A program made the translations under genes and the position numbers. 64,000 nt of DNA from an uncultured Oscillospiraceae bacterium (GTDB lineage: Bacteria > Bacillota > Clostridia > Oscillospirales > Acutalibacteraceae), in the NCBI GenBank assembly GCA_900539845.1, contig UQDP01000010.1, positions 1-64,000 on the forward strand. Direction: 5' to 3'. Below, piece by piece: positions 58,276 to 64,000 of this stretch. The notes beneath the pieces are model-generated. The model saw only the letters and a program-made list of their open reading frames with translations. It did not search any database and had not been told where the DNA came from. How positions within the stretch are numbered: the first letter of the stretch is position 1; each line of letters starts with the position of its first letter.

Positions 58276-59289
58276 ATGGTAAAAGTTGCTATTAACGGTT
58301 TCGGCCGTATCGGTCGTCTTGCTTTCCGCCAGATGTTCGGCGCAGAGGGCTACGAAGTTGTTGCTATCAACGATCTTACAAGCCCCAAGATGCTTGCTCA
58401 TCTTCTCAAGTATGATTCATCACAGGGCAAATATGCTCTTGCCGATAAGGTAGAGGCAACCGACGATTCCATCATCGTAGACGGTCAGGAAATCAAGATT
58501 TATGCTAAGGCTGACGCTTCTGAGCTGCCTTGGGGCGAGCTTGGTGTTGACGTTGTTCTTGAGTGCACAGGTTTCTACACCTCTAAGGAAAAGGCTTCTG
58601 CCCACATCAAGGCAGGCGCGCGCAAGGTCGTTATTTCCGCTCCCGCCGGCAACGATCTTCCCACTATCGTTTACAATGTAAACCACGAAACACTTAAGCC
58701 GGAAGACACTGTTATTTCAGCCGCTTCCTGCACAACAAACTGCCTTGCTCCCATGGCAAAGGCTCTGAACGATTACGCTCCTATCCAGAGCGGTATCATG
58801 TGCACGATTCACGCTTACACAGGCGATCAGATGACTCTTGACGGTCCGCAGAGAAAGGGCGATCTTCGCCGTTCACGTGCTGCTGCCGTTAACATCGTTC
58901 CGAACTCAACAGGCGCTGCAAAGGCAATCGGTCTTGTAATTCCTGAGCTCAACGGCAAGCTTATCGGCTCTGCTCAGCGTGTTCCCACTCCCACAGGTTC
59001 AACAACAATCCTTACTGCTGTTGTTAAGGGAAATGATATCACGGTTGACGGTATCAACGCCGCTATGAAGGCTGCTGCAACAGAGAGCTTCGGCTACAAC
59101 ACCGATGAAATCGTTTCTTCCGATATCGTTGGTATGCGTTACGGCTCACTCTTTGATGCTACTCAGACAATGGTTCTTAAGCTTGCAGACGATCTCTATG
59201 AGGTTCAGGTTGTTTCTTGGTATGATAACGAGAACAGCTACACTTCACAGATGGTTCGCACAATCAAGTACTTCTCAGAGCTTGGCTAA
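58276..59289 (+). CDS. gapA: Glyceraldehyde-3-phosphate dehydrogenase
   Basis: A glycolytic NAD-dependent GAPDH of 337 residues. The NAD-binding start is [16 protein letters not shown], the active-site cysteine is in [17 protein letters not shown], and the phosphate-binding region includes [20 protein letters not shown]. Codon use is strongly biased as in highly expressed genes. CGGAGG precedes the ATG by 8 bases. It stands alone, not in a pgk-tpi operon, within this window. Confidence 0.98.
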   Translation: MVKVAINGFGRIGRLAFRQMFGAEGYEVVAINDLTSPKMLAHLLKYDSSQGKYALADKVEATDDSIIVDGQEIKIYAKADASELPWGELGVDVVLECTGFYTSKEKASAHIKAGARKVVISAPAGNDLPTIVYNVNHETLKPEDTVISAASCTTNCLAPMAKALNDYAPIQSGIMCTIHAYTGDQMTLDGPQRKGDLRRSRAAAVNIVPNSTGAAKAIGLVIPELNGKLIGSAQRVPTPTGSTTILTAVVKGNDITVDGINAAMKAAATESFGYNTDEIVSSDIVGMRYGSLFDATQTMVLKLADDLYEVQVVSWYDNENSYTSQMVRTIKYFSELG

Positions 59290-59311
59290 GCCGAACAGAA
59301 TATAGAAATCA

Positions 59312-59339
59312 AGCGGAGCCGCAAGGCTCCGCTTTTTCT
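59312..59339 (+). terminator. Terminator of gapA
   Basis: AGCGGAGCC-GCAA-GGCTCCGCT followed by TTTTCTG. The tetraloop is of the GNRA type. Confidence 0.95.
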
Positions 59340-59340
59340 G

Positions 59341-59514
59341 TTATTCCGATATTTTAGTAGACTGCTTTTCTCTGTGCCGTGTAAATGTTATTGTGTAATC
59401 TCCGTGAACGGGGTTGTAAATATAGAGTAATAATTGGTTTACTGCATAGCAGAAGGTATTGTATTCCGCCTTTTCTGTTTTCCCGTTACGGTCAGTTCGT
59501 GTAATAATATACAT
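59341..59514 (-). CDS. Small hypothetical protein divergent from an XRE regulator
   Basis: A 57-residue protein (MYIITRTDRNGKTEKAEYNT onward) with a beta-rich start and a helical middle (FCYAVNQLLLYIYNPV), ending TRHREKQSTKISE. The ATG at 59514 follows AAAGGATT. A near-consensus promoter lies at 59546-59574 and is overlapped by the operator-like repeats shared with the XRE gene. Product function is not recognised. Confidence 0.6.
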   Translation of the reverse strand: MYIITRTDRNGKTEKAEYNTFCYAVNQLLLYIYNPVHGDYTITFTRHREKQSTKISE

Positions 59515-59545
59515 ATCTATAATCCTTTCCGTTTATTTTAACAAT

Positions 59546-59574
59546 ATTATAAGTAACTTATTACTTAATGCCAA
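59546..59574 (-). promoter_or_regulatory. Promoter of the 57-residue protein gene
   Basis: On the minus strand TTGGCA, 17 bases, TATAAT. The first operator-like palindrome sits between the two boxes. Confidence 0.7.
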
Positions 59575-59591
59575 CAAGTAATTTGTTACTT
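59551..59591. promoter_or_regulatory. Two operator-like palindromes (AAGTAA-N4-TTACTT)
   Basis: Copies at 59551-59566 and 59576-59591, 25 bases centre to centre, between the divergent small gene and the XRE regulator. The arms are identical and only the four central bases differ. Confidence 0.7.
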
Positions 59592-59628
59592 ATTATATAA
59601 CAAATATAAACGAGACGAAAGGAAGAAG

Positions 59629-59859
59629 ATGATTATGACTTATGTTCAAAGAATAAGAGATTTAAGAGAAGATATGGATATAACGCAGGAAGAAGTAGCG
59701 AAAATTCTTAATACGACTCAGGGGTATTACAGTAAATATGAATTGGGAATAAGAAAATTGCCAATCGACCATCTTATAACGTTATGCAAGTTTTATAATG
59801 TTACTGCGGATTATATTTTGGGTTTTACGAACGATCCCAAGCCATTGCCTAAAAAATGA
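59629..59859 (+). CDS. XRE-family regulator
   Basis: A 76-residue Cro/C1-type helix-turn-helix protein (RIRDLREDMDITQEEVAKIL and TTQGYYSKYELGIRKLPID), with the typical ending FYNVTADYILGFTNDPK. It is similar throughout to the regulator at 60649-60873. The ATG codons at 59629 and 59635 both lie within reach of GGAAG. It likely represses itself and the divergent gene through the AAGTAA palindromes. Confidence 0.88.
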   Translation: MIMTYVQRIRDLREDMDITQEEVAKILNTTQGYYSKYELGIRKLPIDHLITLCKFYNVTADYILGFTNDPKPLPKK

Positions 59860-59978
59860 TTTTACATATTTTTACGGTTGTTAAAAGCAATATTAAATAT
59901 TGATAAACTTTTAACGATTGGTGTTGTGTTTCAGATCCTCCGTATTATAATGTTATATAAATTCAGAGGAGGGTCTTG

Positions 59979-60617
59979 ATGGAAAGAAAGAATTTTACTT
60001 TTTTTCAATATGTGTGGATTTTTATTGTAAGCTGTTATGCAGGCTTTATTGTTGAAACGCTTTGGTGCCTTATTAAAAACGGTTACATAGAAAGCCGTAA
60101 ATCCCTTGTGCTTGGCCATCTCAGCGTGGCGTACGGAATGGGCGCCGTATTGCTCACTCTTATACTTGTTCGGTTTCGCAACGCAAAGCTGTGGAAGATA
60201 TTTCTGATCGCGTTTGTAAGCGGGACGGTAACGGAATATATTTGTTCCCTCGGTCAGGAGATTTGCTTCGGCACGGTTGCGTGGGATTACAGCCATCTGC
60301 CGCTTAATATAAACGGCAGGGTCTGCCTTTTGTATTCGCTTTTCTGGGGCGTGCTCGGCGTGTTCTGGGTAAAGGTTATGATTCCTTTTATGAACAGGAT
60401 ATTCAACGCTGTTCACCTGCCGGGTGAAAAAATAATCGTGTGGGCGTTTATCGCATTTTTTGTTTTTGACTGTGCGCTTTCCGCCTCTGCGGCACTGCGT
60501 ATGAACGAAAGGGCGCAGGGAGTAGCCCCATCAAATAAAATAGATCAGTTTTTGGATACTCATTATACTGATGAAAAAATGAATGAGATCTATGCAAATT
60601 CAAGACCTGCTGATTAA
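59979..60617 (+). CDS. Putative ABC-transporter type IV membrane protein
   Basis: A 212-residue protein with about five membrane helices, opening FFQYVWIFIVSCYAGFIVET and containing FVSGTVTEYICSLGQEICFG, AWDYSHLPLNINGRVCLLYS and FWGVLGVFWVKVMIPF. This matches the family named putative ABC-transporter type IV (PF06541-like), whose transport role is not proved; no ATPase gene is adjacent. The ATG at 59979 follows GAGGAGGG. It is separated from the preceding XRE gene by 119 bases. Confidence 0.8.
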   Translation: MERKNFTFFQYVWIFIVSCYAGFIVETLWCLIKNGYIESRKSLVLGHLSVAYGMGAVLLTLILVRFRNAKLWKIFLIAFVSGTVTEYICSLGQEICFGTVAWDYSHLPLNINGRVCLLYSLFWGVLGVFWVKVMIPFMNRIFNAVHLPGEKIIVWAFIAFFVFDCALSASAALRMNERAQGVAPSNKIDQFLDTHYTDEKMNEIYANSRPAD

Positions 60618-60621
60618 ACAA

Positions 60622-60656
60622 ATGCGCCGTGATTTTAATCACGGCGCATCATTTTT
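60622..60656. terminator. Shared terminator of convergent genes
   Basis: ATGCGCCGTGAT and ATCACGGCGCAT form a perfect 12-bp stem with a 4-base loop; TTTTTT follows on the plus strand after CA. Confidence 0.93.
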
Positions 60657-60873
60657 TCGGAATCGTTTTGTATTCGTCCGTTAGCCCCAAAAGATAGTCC
60701 GCGGAAATGTTATAAAATCTGCACACTTTCATGATAAATCCGGCTTTTATTTCATTTATTCCCGTTTCATATCTTCTGTATTGTTCTCTTTTCAGCCCCA
60801 GCATCTTAGCAACCTGCTCTTGTGTAAGATCCCGGTCTTTTCTTAAATCTTCCAGTCTTTGTGTATAATGCAT
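60649..60873 (-). CDS. XRE-family regulator (second copy)
   Basis: A 74-residue regulator similar to the one at 59629: RLEDLRKDRDLTQEQVAKML, LKREQYRRYETGINEI, and FYNISADYLLGLTDEYK. Its promoter appears to be an extended -10 (TGGTATAAT) at 60911-60903, overlapped by an inverted repeat. Two 12-base direct repeats (CTACARAAGTGT) upstream could be its sites. Confidence 0.88.
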   Translation of the reverse strand: MHYTQRLEDLRKDRDLTQEQVAKMLGLKREQYRRYETGINEIKAGFIMKVCRFYNISADYLLGLTDEYKTIPKK

Positions 60874-60918
60874 AAAATTACCGCCTGAATTTTGTTAAAA
60901 AAATTATACCACTAAATG

Positions 60919-60950
60919 CTACAAAAGTGTTGCAAATACTACAGAAGTGT
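60919..60950. promoter_or_regulatory. Direct repeats CTACARAAGTGT between two -10 boxes
   Basis: Copies at 60919-60930 and 60939-60950, 20 bases apart. They are flanked by ATTATACCAC (60903-60912) and GTGGTATAAT (60949-60958), which place extended -10 boxes facing outward on both strands. Confidence 0.5.
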
Positions 60951-61011
60951 GGTATAATCTGACCAAATAAAAAAGGTGCATCGAAAAATCCGCCTTTTTA
61001 ATACCGCACGC

Positions 61012-61230
61012 TCAAAGCGGCTGTTCGTCATCTGATTCAACATATTCCAAAATATCTTCAACACGGCAGTTCAGAATACGGCACAGATCATTGATCTTCA
61101 AAGTGCTGATACCGCGATTGCGGCGCAGTCTGTCAATAGTGGAACTGCTTATATGATATTTGTTGATAAGCGTGTAAGTGCTTATGCCTTTGTCTTTCAG
61201 CGTTTTCCAAAACGGATCATAGATAATCAT
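61012..61230 (-). CDS. Small XRE-like regulator
   Basis: A 72-residue helix-turn-helix protein: MIIYDPFWKTLKDKGISTYT, then HISSSTIDRLRRNRGISTLK and INDLCRILNCRVEDILEYV, the arrangement of DNA-binding proteins of the Cro/C1 small class. The ATG at 61230 is supported by a promoter ending at 61252 and by loss of similarity upstream; a longer frame to 61359 runs through the promoter region. It is transcribed divergently from a hairpin-rich RNA and shares its -35 region. Confidence 0.82.
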   Translation of the reverse strand: MIIYDPFWKTLKDKGISTYTLINKYHISSSTIDRLRRNRGISTLKINDLCRILNCRVEDILEYVESDDEQPL

Positions 61231-61251
61231 AATTCTATTATCACCGTTTTT

Positions 61252-61280
61252 ATAATAAAATGCGGTCATATACTTGACAA
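61252..61280 (-). promoter_or_regulatory. Promoter of the small XRE-like regulator
   Basis: On the minus strand TTGTCA, 17 bases, TATTAT. Confidence 0.7.
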
Positions 61281-61302
61281 TAGTCACAATAACGACTATA
61301 AT
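61274..61302 (+). promoter_or_regulatory. Perfect consensus promoter of the hairpin-rich RNA
   Basis: TTGACA, 17 bases, TATAAT: the ideal sigma-70 promoter, the best in the window. Its -35 box coincides with that of the opposing promoter. Confidence 0.92.
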
Positions 61303-61472
61303 AATAGAGAAAGGCAAAGGCGGTTCGCGGCAACCCTTTTGGTAGAATTTACGGCACACAACTGAAACCGCTGTTTCAGGTAAATTCTGTCTCCAACCAC
61401 ATTCTCTTAAACAAGCGATAAGTTTTTGCCTTTCATTTTCATATGCCGTGATTTGTCGGCATAATAAGGATG

Positions 61473-61499
61473 GCCCCCGAAGCCTTTAGCTTCGGGGGC
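61473..61499 (+). repeat. CCCCCGAAGC palindrome, copy 1
   Basis: An 11-bp stem with a CTTTA loop, nearly identical to 61790-61814. It is not followed by a T run, so termination is uncertain. Confidence 0.75.
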
Positions 61500-61569
61500 T
61501 TAGGCTGTCGATAAAGTCGGCTGAACCGCACAGAAAAATAAATCTATCTTATAAATAGAAAATTGCAGA

Positions 61570-61598
61570 GGAGCGATGCCCGCATCGCTCCGTTTTAG
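61570..61598 (+). terminator. Terminator-like hairpin inside the RNA locus
   Basis: GGAGCGATG-CCCG-CATCGCTCC followed by GTTTTAG. Confidence 0.55.
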
Positions 61599-61789
61599 TC
61601 CTTACAAAGGAATAAAGCCGCCCAAGTCCTCAACTTGAGCGGCTTTGCGCTTTCCGCCTTTGTCGGCTTTACCGTACCTATGTACGCCTGCAAGCCGGAA
61701 AAGGCGGAATTCAGCTCGATTTCTCAAAGCCTATTCAGCGCGTGTAGGGTGCATTCTTTTCTGCATTTATAACTTTTCCACACGCTGAA

Positions 61790-61822
61790 CCCCCGAAGCT
61801 TTTAGCTTCGGGGGCTTTCGTC
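61790..61822 (+). repeat. CCCCCGAAGC palindrome, copy 2
   Basis: CCCCCGAAGC-TTTTA-GCTTCGGGGG, followed by CTTTCGT. It is the likely 3' boundary of the RNA locus and also lies downstream of the converging gene at 61852. Confidence 0.75.
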
Positions 61823-61851
61823 ATATATCGCAATGAAAAATTTATACAATA

Positions 61852-63138
61852 TTACTGCGCCGCTCTAAGGGCGAAATTACCGCTTACCGTCTCCACCTCG
61901 ATCTGGGTTGAGCTGTTTCCGTAATTAGCAGTGCCGCGCAGAGCGGTACCGTTTGTCTTTGCGCTGAAATCATTGGTTATCTCGCCGGAAACGGTTTCAT
62001 ATTCCATATGAAATCCATCGATATTCTGCGGAATAATGACAGTTATGTTGCCGCTTACGGAATTTGCGTCTATCTGCCTAATCAGCGCCGCCGAGCTTGT
62101 AACCTGAGCATTGCCGCTTGTGGTTTCAATATCCATAGCCGCATATTCGCCGCTTGCGATGATTTCACCCGATACGGTTGTGATATCCAGCGAATCGGCG
62201 TTAACGGAATGGATCGTTATATTGGCGGAAGCAGCGCTTACTTCGATCTCCGTAAGGCTTTGCCCCTGCGGAATATAGATCTGAAGATCCTTTTCATCAC
62301 CGCCTGTTACACTGCGGTTTTTATGGAAGTCGATCTCAAGTTCACCGTTTTCGGTTTTTGAGCCGAGCGCGTATTTGCTGTTCGCGTCAACACCGTCGGA
62401 AAAGCTGATGGTGCTTCCGTCATAATAATCAATATTCACATTGCCGGCAGCCCATTCAACCGATATTTTGTTGATCCCGGCGGCGTCAACTTCATTGCCG
62501 CCCGAGGTCATTGTGTTTTGCTCGGAGTGATATTCAACTATATCGTCCACATGCTCGTCATAAACCGAAAAACCGATCACCGCAGCAAGAAATATAAGAA
62601 CAATGGCACAAATGAGCCCTATGATTATTTTTGAACCTGTGCTCAGTTTCTTTTTTGCCGCCTGGACGGGAGGATAATAAGTTGTATTTGCCGAATGGTT
62701 CTGATTAAACGTACGGCTGTCGTTTTGGTTTGCCTGCGCGCCGTTGCCGCTGAAAGCGGCTGATGTGCCGCCTGTCGGTGCGGAATAATCGTTGCCCGCA
62801 GTCGTCTGCTCTTCTGTTTTAGTGTTTTGCGTTCCTTGGCCTTCTGTTGAACTGCTGCCTGTGGAAGTGTTGTCAGCAGGGGCTGTTTCATCTTCTGCTT
62901 TTTCTTCCTGCGCAGGAGCTTCCTTTTTAGGCTCGTTTTCTCCCATCAAAAGGGTATCGAGCGAAACGCCGTACAGCTGTGCAAGAGCGATAAGATTATC
63001 CGTGTCAGGACTGCTTTCGCTTCTTTCCCATTTTGATATCGCCTGTCTTGAAACTCCTATTTTGGCAGCTAATTCTTCCTGCGAAAATCCGTGTGCTTTT
63101 CTGTATTCGTAAAGTCGTTTTGCTGTTTCAATATTCAT
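61852..63138 (-). CDS. XRE regulator fused to a membrane-linked DUF4097 domain
   Basis: A 428-residue protein with an N-terminal XRE domain (EYRKAHGFSQEELAAKIGVS, RQAISKWERSESSPDTDNLI), a ~110-residue Glu/Thr/Gln/Asn linker, one membrane helix (near SKIIIGLICAIVLIFLAAV), and an extracytoplasmic beta-solenoid-like DUF4097 region with repeats (ITIHSVNADSLDITTVSGEI; NITVIIPQNIDGFHMEYETV). It may sense envelope state and act on DNA. The ATG at 63138 follows GAGGTGA. Upstream CGGTTGCA repeats may be its sites. Confidence 0.87.
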   Translation of the reverse strand: MNIETAKRLYEYRKAHGFSQEELAAKIGVSRQAISKWERSESSPDTDNLIALAQLYGVSLDTLLMGENEPKKEAPAQEEKAEDETAPADNTSTGSSSTEGQGTQNTKTEEQTTAGNDYSAPTGGTSAAFSGNGAQANQNDSRTFNQNHSANTTYYPPVQAAKKKLSTGSKIIIGLICAIVLIFLAAVIGFSVYDEHVDDIVEYHSEQNTMTSGGNEVDAAGINKISVEWAAGNVNIDYYDGSTISFSDGVDANSKYALGSKTENGELEIDFHKNRSVTGGDEKDLQIYIPQGQSLTEIEVSAASANITIHSVNADSLDITTVSGEIIASGEYAAMDIETTSGNAQVTSSAALIRQIDANSVSGNITVIIPQNIDGFHMEYETVSGEITNDFSAKTNGTALRGTANYGNSSTQIEVETVSGNFALRAAQ

Positions 63139-63172
63139 AGTATCACCTCGGCTTAATTGTAGCAGAAAAATT

Positions 63173-63222
63173 CGGTTGCACACCACCAATTCTGGTTTGA
63201 AATTGCGCAACTAACGGTTGCA
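63173..63222. promoter_or_regulatory. CGGTTGCA repeats upstream of the XRE-DUF4097 gene
   Basis: Two direct CGGTTGCA copies (63173-63180 and 63215-63222) lie 42 bases apart, with the palindrome TTGCGCAA at 63203-63210 between them. They are candidate operators. Confidence 0.45.
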
Positions 63223-63295
63223 TCTATGTTAAAAATCAAGGAATTATGCGGTTTTCGGGAAGATTTTTAATTCTGGTGCTGATTTTTTAAAATGA

Positions 63296-64000
63296 TTATT
63301 CGGCAGTAAATCTGAATTCCGTTACCGTTTTGAATTCCTGATTCGGCTCAACATAAAGGAACGGGAATTCATCTGTGTGATTTACGCTGTCGGGATAAAA
63401 TTGGGTTTCAAGCGCCACGCCTCTGCGATAAGTTACCTTGCCGTTAGCCTTGCCGGGATTTCCCTCTTTTGCAAGCCAGCCGCCGCAGTAGAGCTGAATA
63501 CCGGGCAGGTCGGTCCAAACCGTCAGCTTTCTGCCGCTTTCCTCATCGTAAAGCACAGCCGCCTCGGCGAATTCGCCGGGCTTGTTCCTTAAGCAGTAGT
63601 TGTTGTCATATCCTTTGCCGTCAATAACAGCTCTGAACGGTTCGTCAATGTGATCGCCGATTCTGTGCATTTCGGAGAAATCAAGCATTGTGCCTTTAAG
63701 CGCACTGAGCACACCCGTCGTAAGCTGGCTGTCGTCCGTTTCCGTAAAATGATCCGCGTTTATCTTCAGCAAATGGTCTTCAATTGTTTTCTGCGGATCT
63801 GCCGAAAGATTGAAGTATGCATGGTTGGTGGGGTTTGCCACGGTTTTTTTATCGCTCAGCACGGAATATTCGATTCTGAGGGTGTTCTCCTCGGTAAGGG
63901 TGTATTTTACTTTCATTGTAAAGTTTCCGGGGAAGCCGTCCTCCATATCAGGTGAAAATTTGCTGAGAGTCACGGAGCAGTCCGTTGTTTCCTCAACCTC
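63296..64000 (-). CDS. galM: Aldose 1-epimerase (partial at window end)
   Basis: The last 234 residues of a mutarotase; its start lies beyond the window. Motifs are FSPDMEDGFPGNF, the catalytic histidine in ANPTNHAYFNLS, DHLLKINADHFTETDDSQLT, the GYDNNYCLR segment and the catalytic glutamate in RGVALETQFYPDSVNH. It interconverts alpha and beta anomers of galactose or glucose. A GTG at 63973 is inside the gene and should not be taken as the start. Confidence 0.93.
   Translation of the reverse strand, partial: EVEETTDCSVTLSKFSPDMEDGFPGNFTMKVKYTLTEENTLRIEYSVLSDKKTVANPTNHAYFNLSADPQKTIEDHLLKINADHFTETDDSQLTTGVLSALKGTMLDFSEMHRIGDHIDEPFRAVIDGKGYDNNYCLRNKPGEFAEAAVLYDEESGRKLTVWTDLPGIQLYCGGWLAKEGNPGKANGKVTYRRGVALETQFYPDSVNHTDEFPFLYVEPNQEFKTVTEFRFTAE

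Larger units (their letters stand above)
61308..61830 (+). ncRNA. Hairpin-rich non-coding RNA locus
   Basis: About 0.5 kb without a credible gene behind an ideal promoter. A 10-bp closing stem (GAAAGGCAAA 61309-61318 with TTTGCCTTTC 61425-61434) encloses AGAATTTAC/GTAAATTCT and CTGAAA/TTTCAG. Then come TATGCCG/CGGCATA, GCCCCCGAAGC/GCTTCGGGGGC (61473-61499), GGAGCGATG/CATCGCTCC (61570-61591), AAAGCCGC/GCGGCTTT (61614-61646), TTCCGCCTTT/AAAGGCGGAA (61652-61709), TTCAGC..GTGT/ACACGCTGAA (61734-61789), and a second CCCCCGAAGC hairpin (61790-61814). It may be one large structured RNA or several. No family is recognised. Confidence 0.55.

Noticed and set aside
61309-61434. 6S RNA or SAM-type riboswitch
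   Set aside because: The rod shape and the GGCAACC string are suggestive, but conserved 6S bubble features and riboswitch core motifs could not be matched, and no gene follows in the same direction.
1-64000. tRNA or rRNA genes, including at the island att sites
   Set aside because: No cloverleaf with a TTCRANNY-type T loop and acceptor stem or rRNA segment was recognised by eye; a tRNAscan run would be decisive.

Overview
The window looks like chromosome of an anaerobic Clostridia relative of the gut or rumen (Ruminococcaceae/Oscillospiraceae-like). This is inferred from a three-subunit [FeFe] hydrogenase, GTP-type PEP carboxykinase, type III pantothenate kinase, many XRE regulators, AGGAGG-type ribosome binding sites, frequent TTG/GTG starts and consensus TTGACA-N17-TATAAT promoters. 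Core genes are moderately GC-balanced; 32.8-44.3 kb is clearly AT-rich. I saw no rRNA, tRNA or CRISPR array.

Layout. 0-0.15 kb: end of a fibronectin-III-like protein. 0.37-4.5 kb: hydCBA electron-bifurcating-type hydrogenase. 4.7-15.3 kb: a tightly packed plus-strand cassette of phage structural genes (terminase, portal, protease/scaffold, cement, capsid, connectors, then hub, spike, gp25-like, gpJ-like, gpI-like and fibre). It lacks sheath, tube, tape measure, lysis genes, integrase and repressor, yet every frame is open. 15.4-28.6 kb: housekeeping (coaX, DUF1015, M28 peptidase, polA, rimI, tsaD, pckA, a polysaccharide deacetylase, a SecB-like protein, purA). 28.6-31.2 kb: a small decaying accessory patch with an IS-end remnant, a KTR protein, two genes broken by single lesions, a structured sRNA and a divergent operator/promoter pair. 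31.2-32.8 kb: guaA.

32.77-44.30 kb is an AT-rich integrated island at the 3' end of guaA. Candidate att cores share 11 bp (TGGGAATGATA) and both ends carry GAGTAYA-type arm repeats. It holds a KAP NTPase with an unknown partner, an HD phosphohydrolase with a small partner, a RepA-like helicase beside a large inverted repeat, a ribbon-helix-helix protein, a tyrosine integrase with an excisionase-like gene, two related secreted proteins, and two structured RNAs. One of these RNAs matches the sRNA at 30.1-30.3 kb in size, promoter and architecture.

44.5-64 kb: a GPH-type transporter with a very long charged tail and a GH33-like sialidase in one operon; MATE and NimA-like proteins; an APH-like kinase; a membrane protein; an acetyltransferase; DUF1846; pyrG; an MFS transporter; gapA; a patch with three XRE-type regulators, a small gene and about 0.5 kb of non-coding DNA packed with hairpins behind a perfect sigma-70 promoter; an XRE-DUF4097 membrane protein; and the partial gene of an aldose epimerase.

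Most worth following up: the tailless-looking phage cassette, the pair of homologous sRNAs, the two-unit RNA at 43.9-44.1 kb with a compensatory base change, and the hairpin-rich RNA locus at 61.3-61.8 kb.
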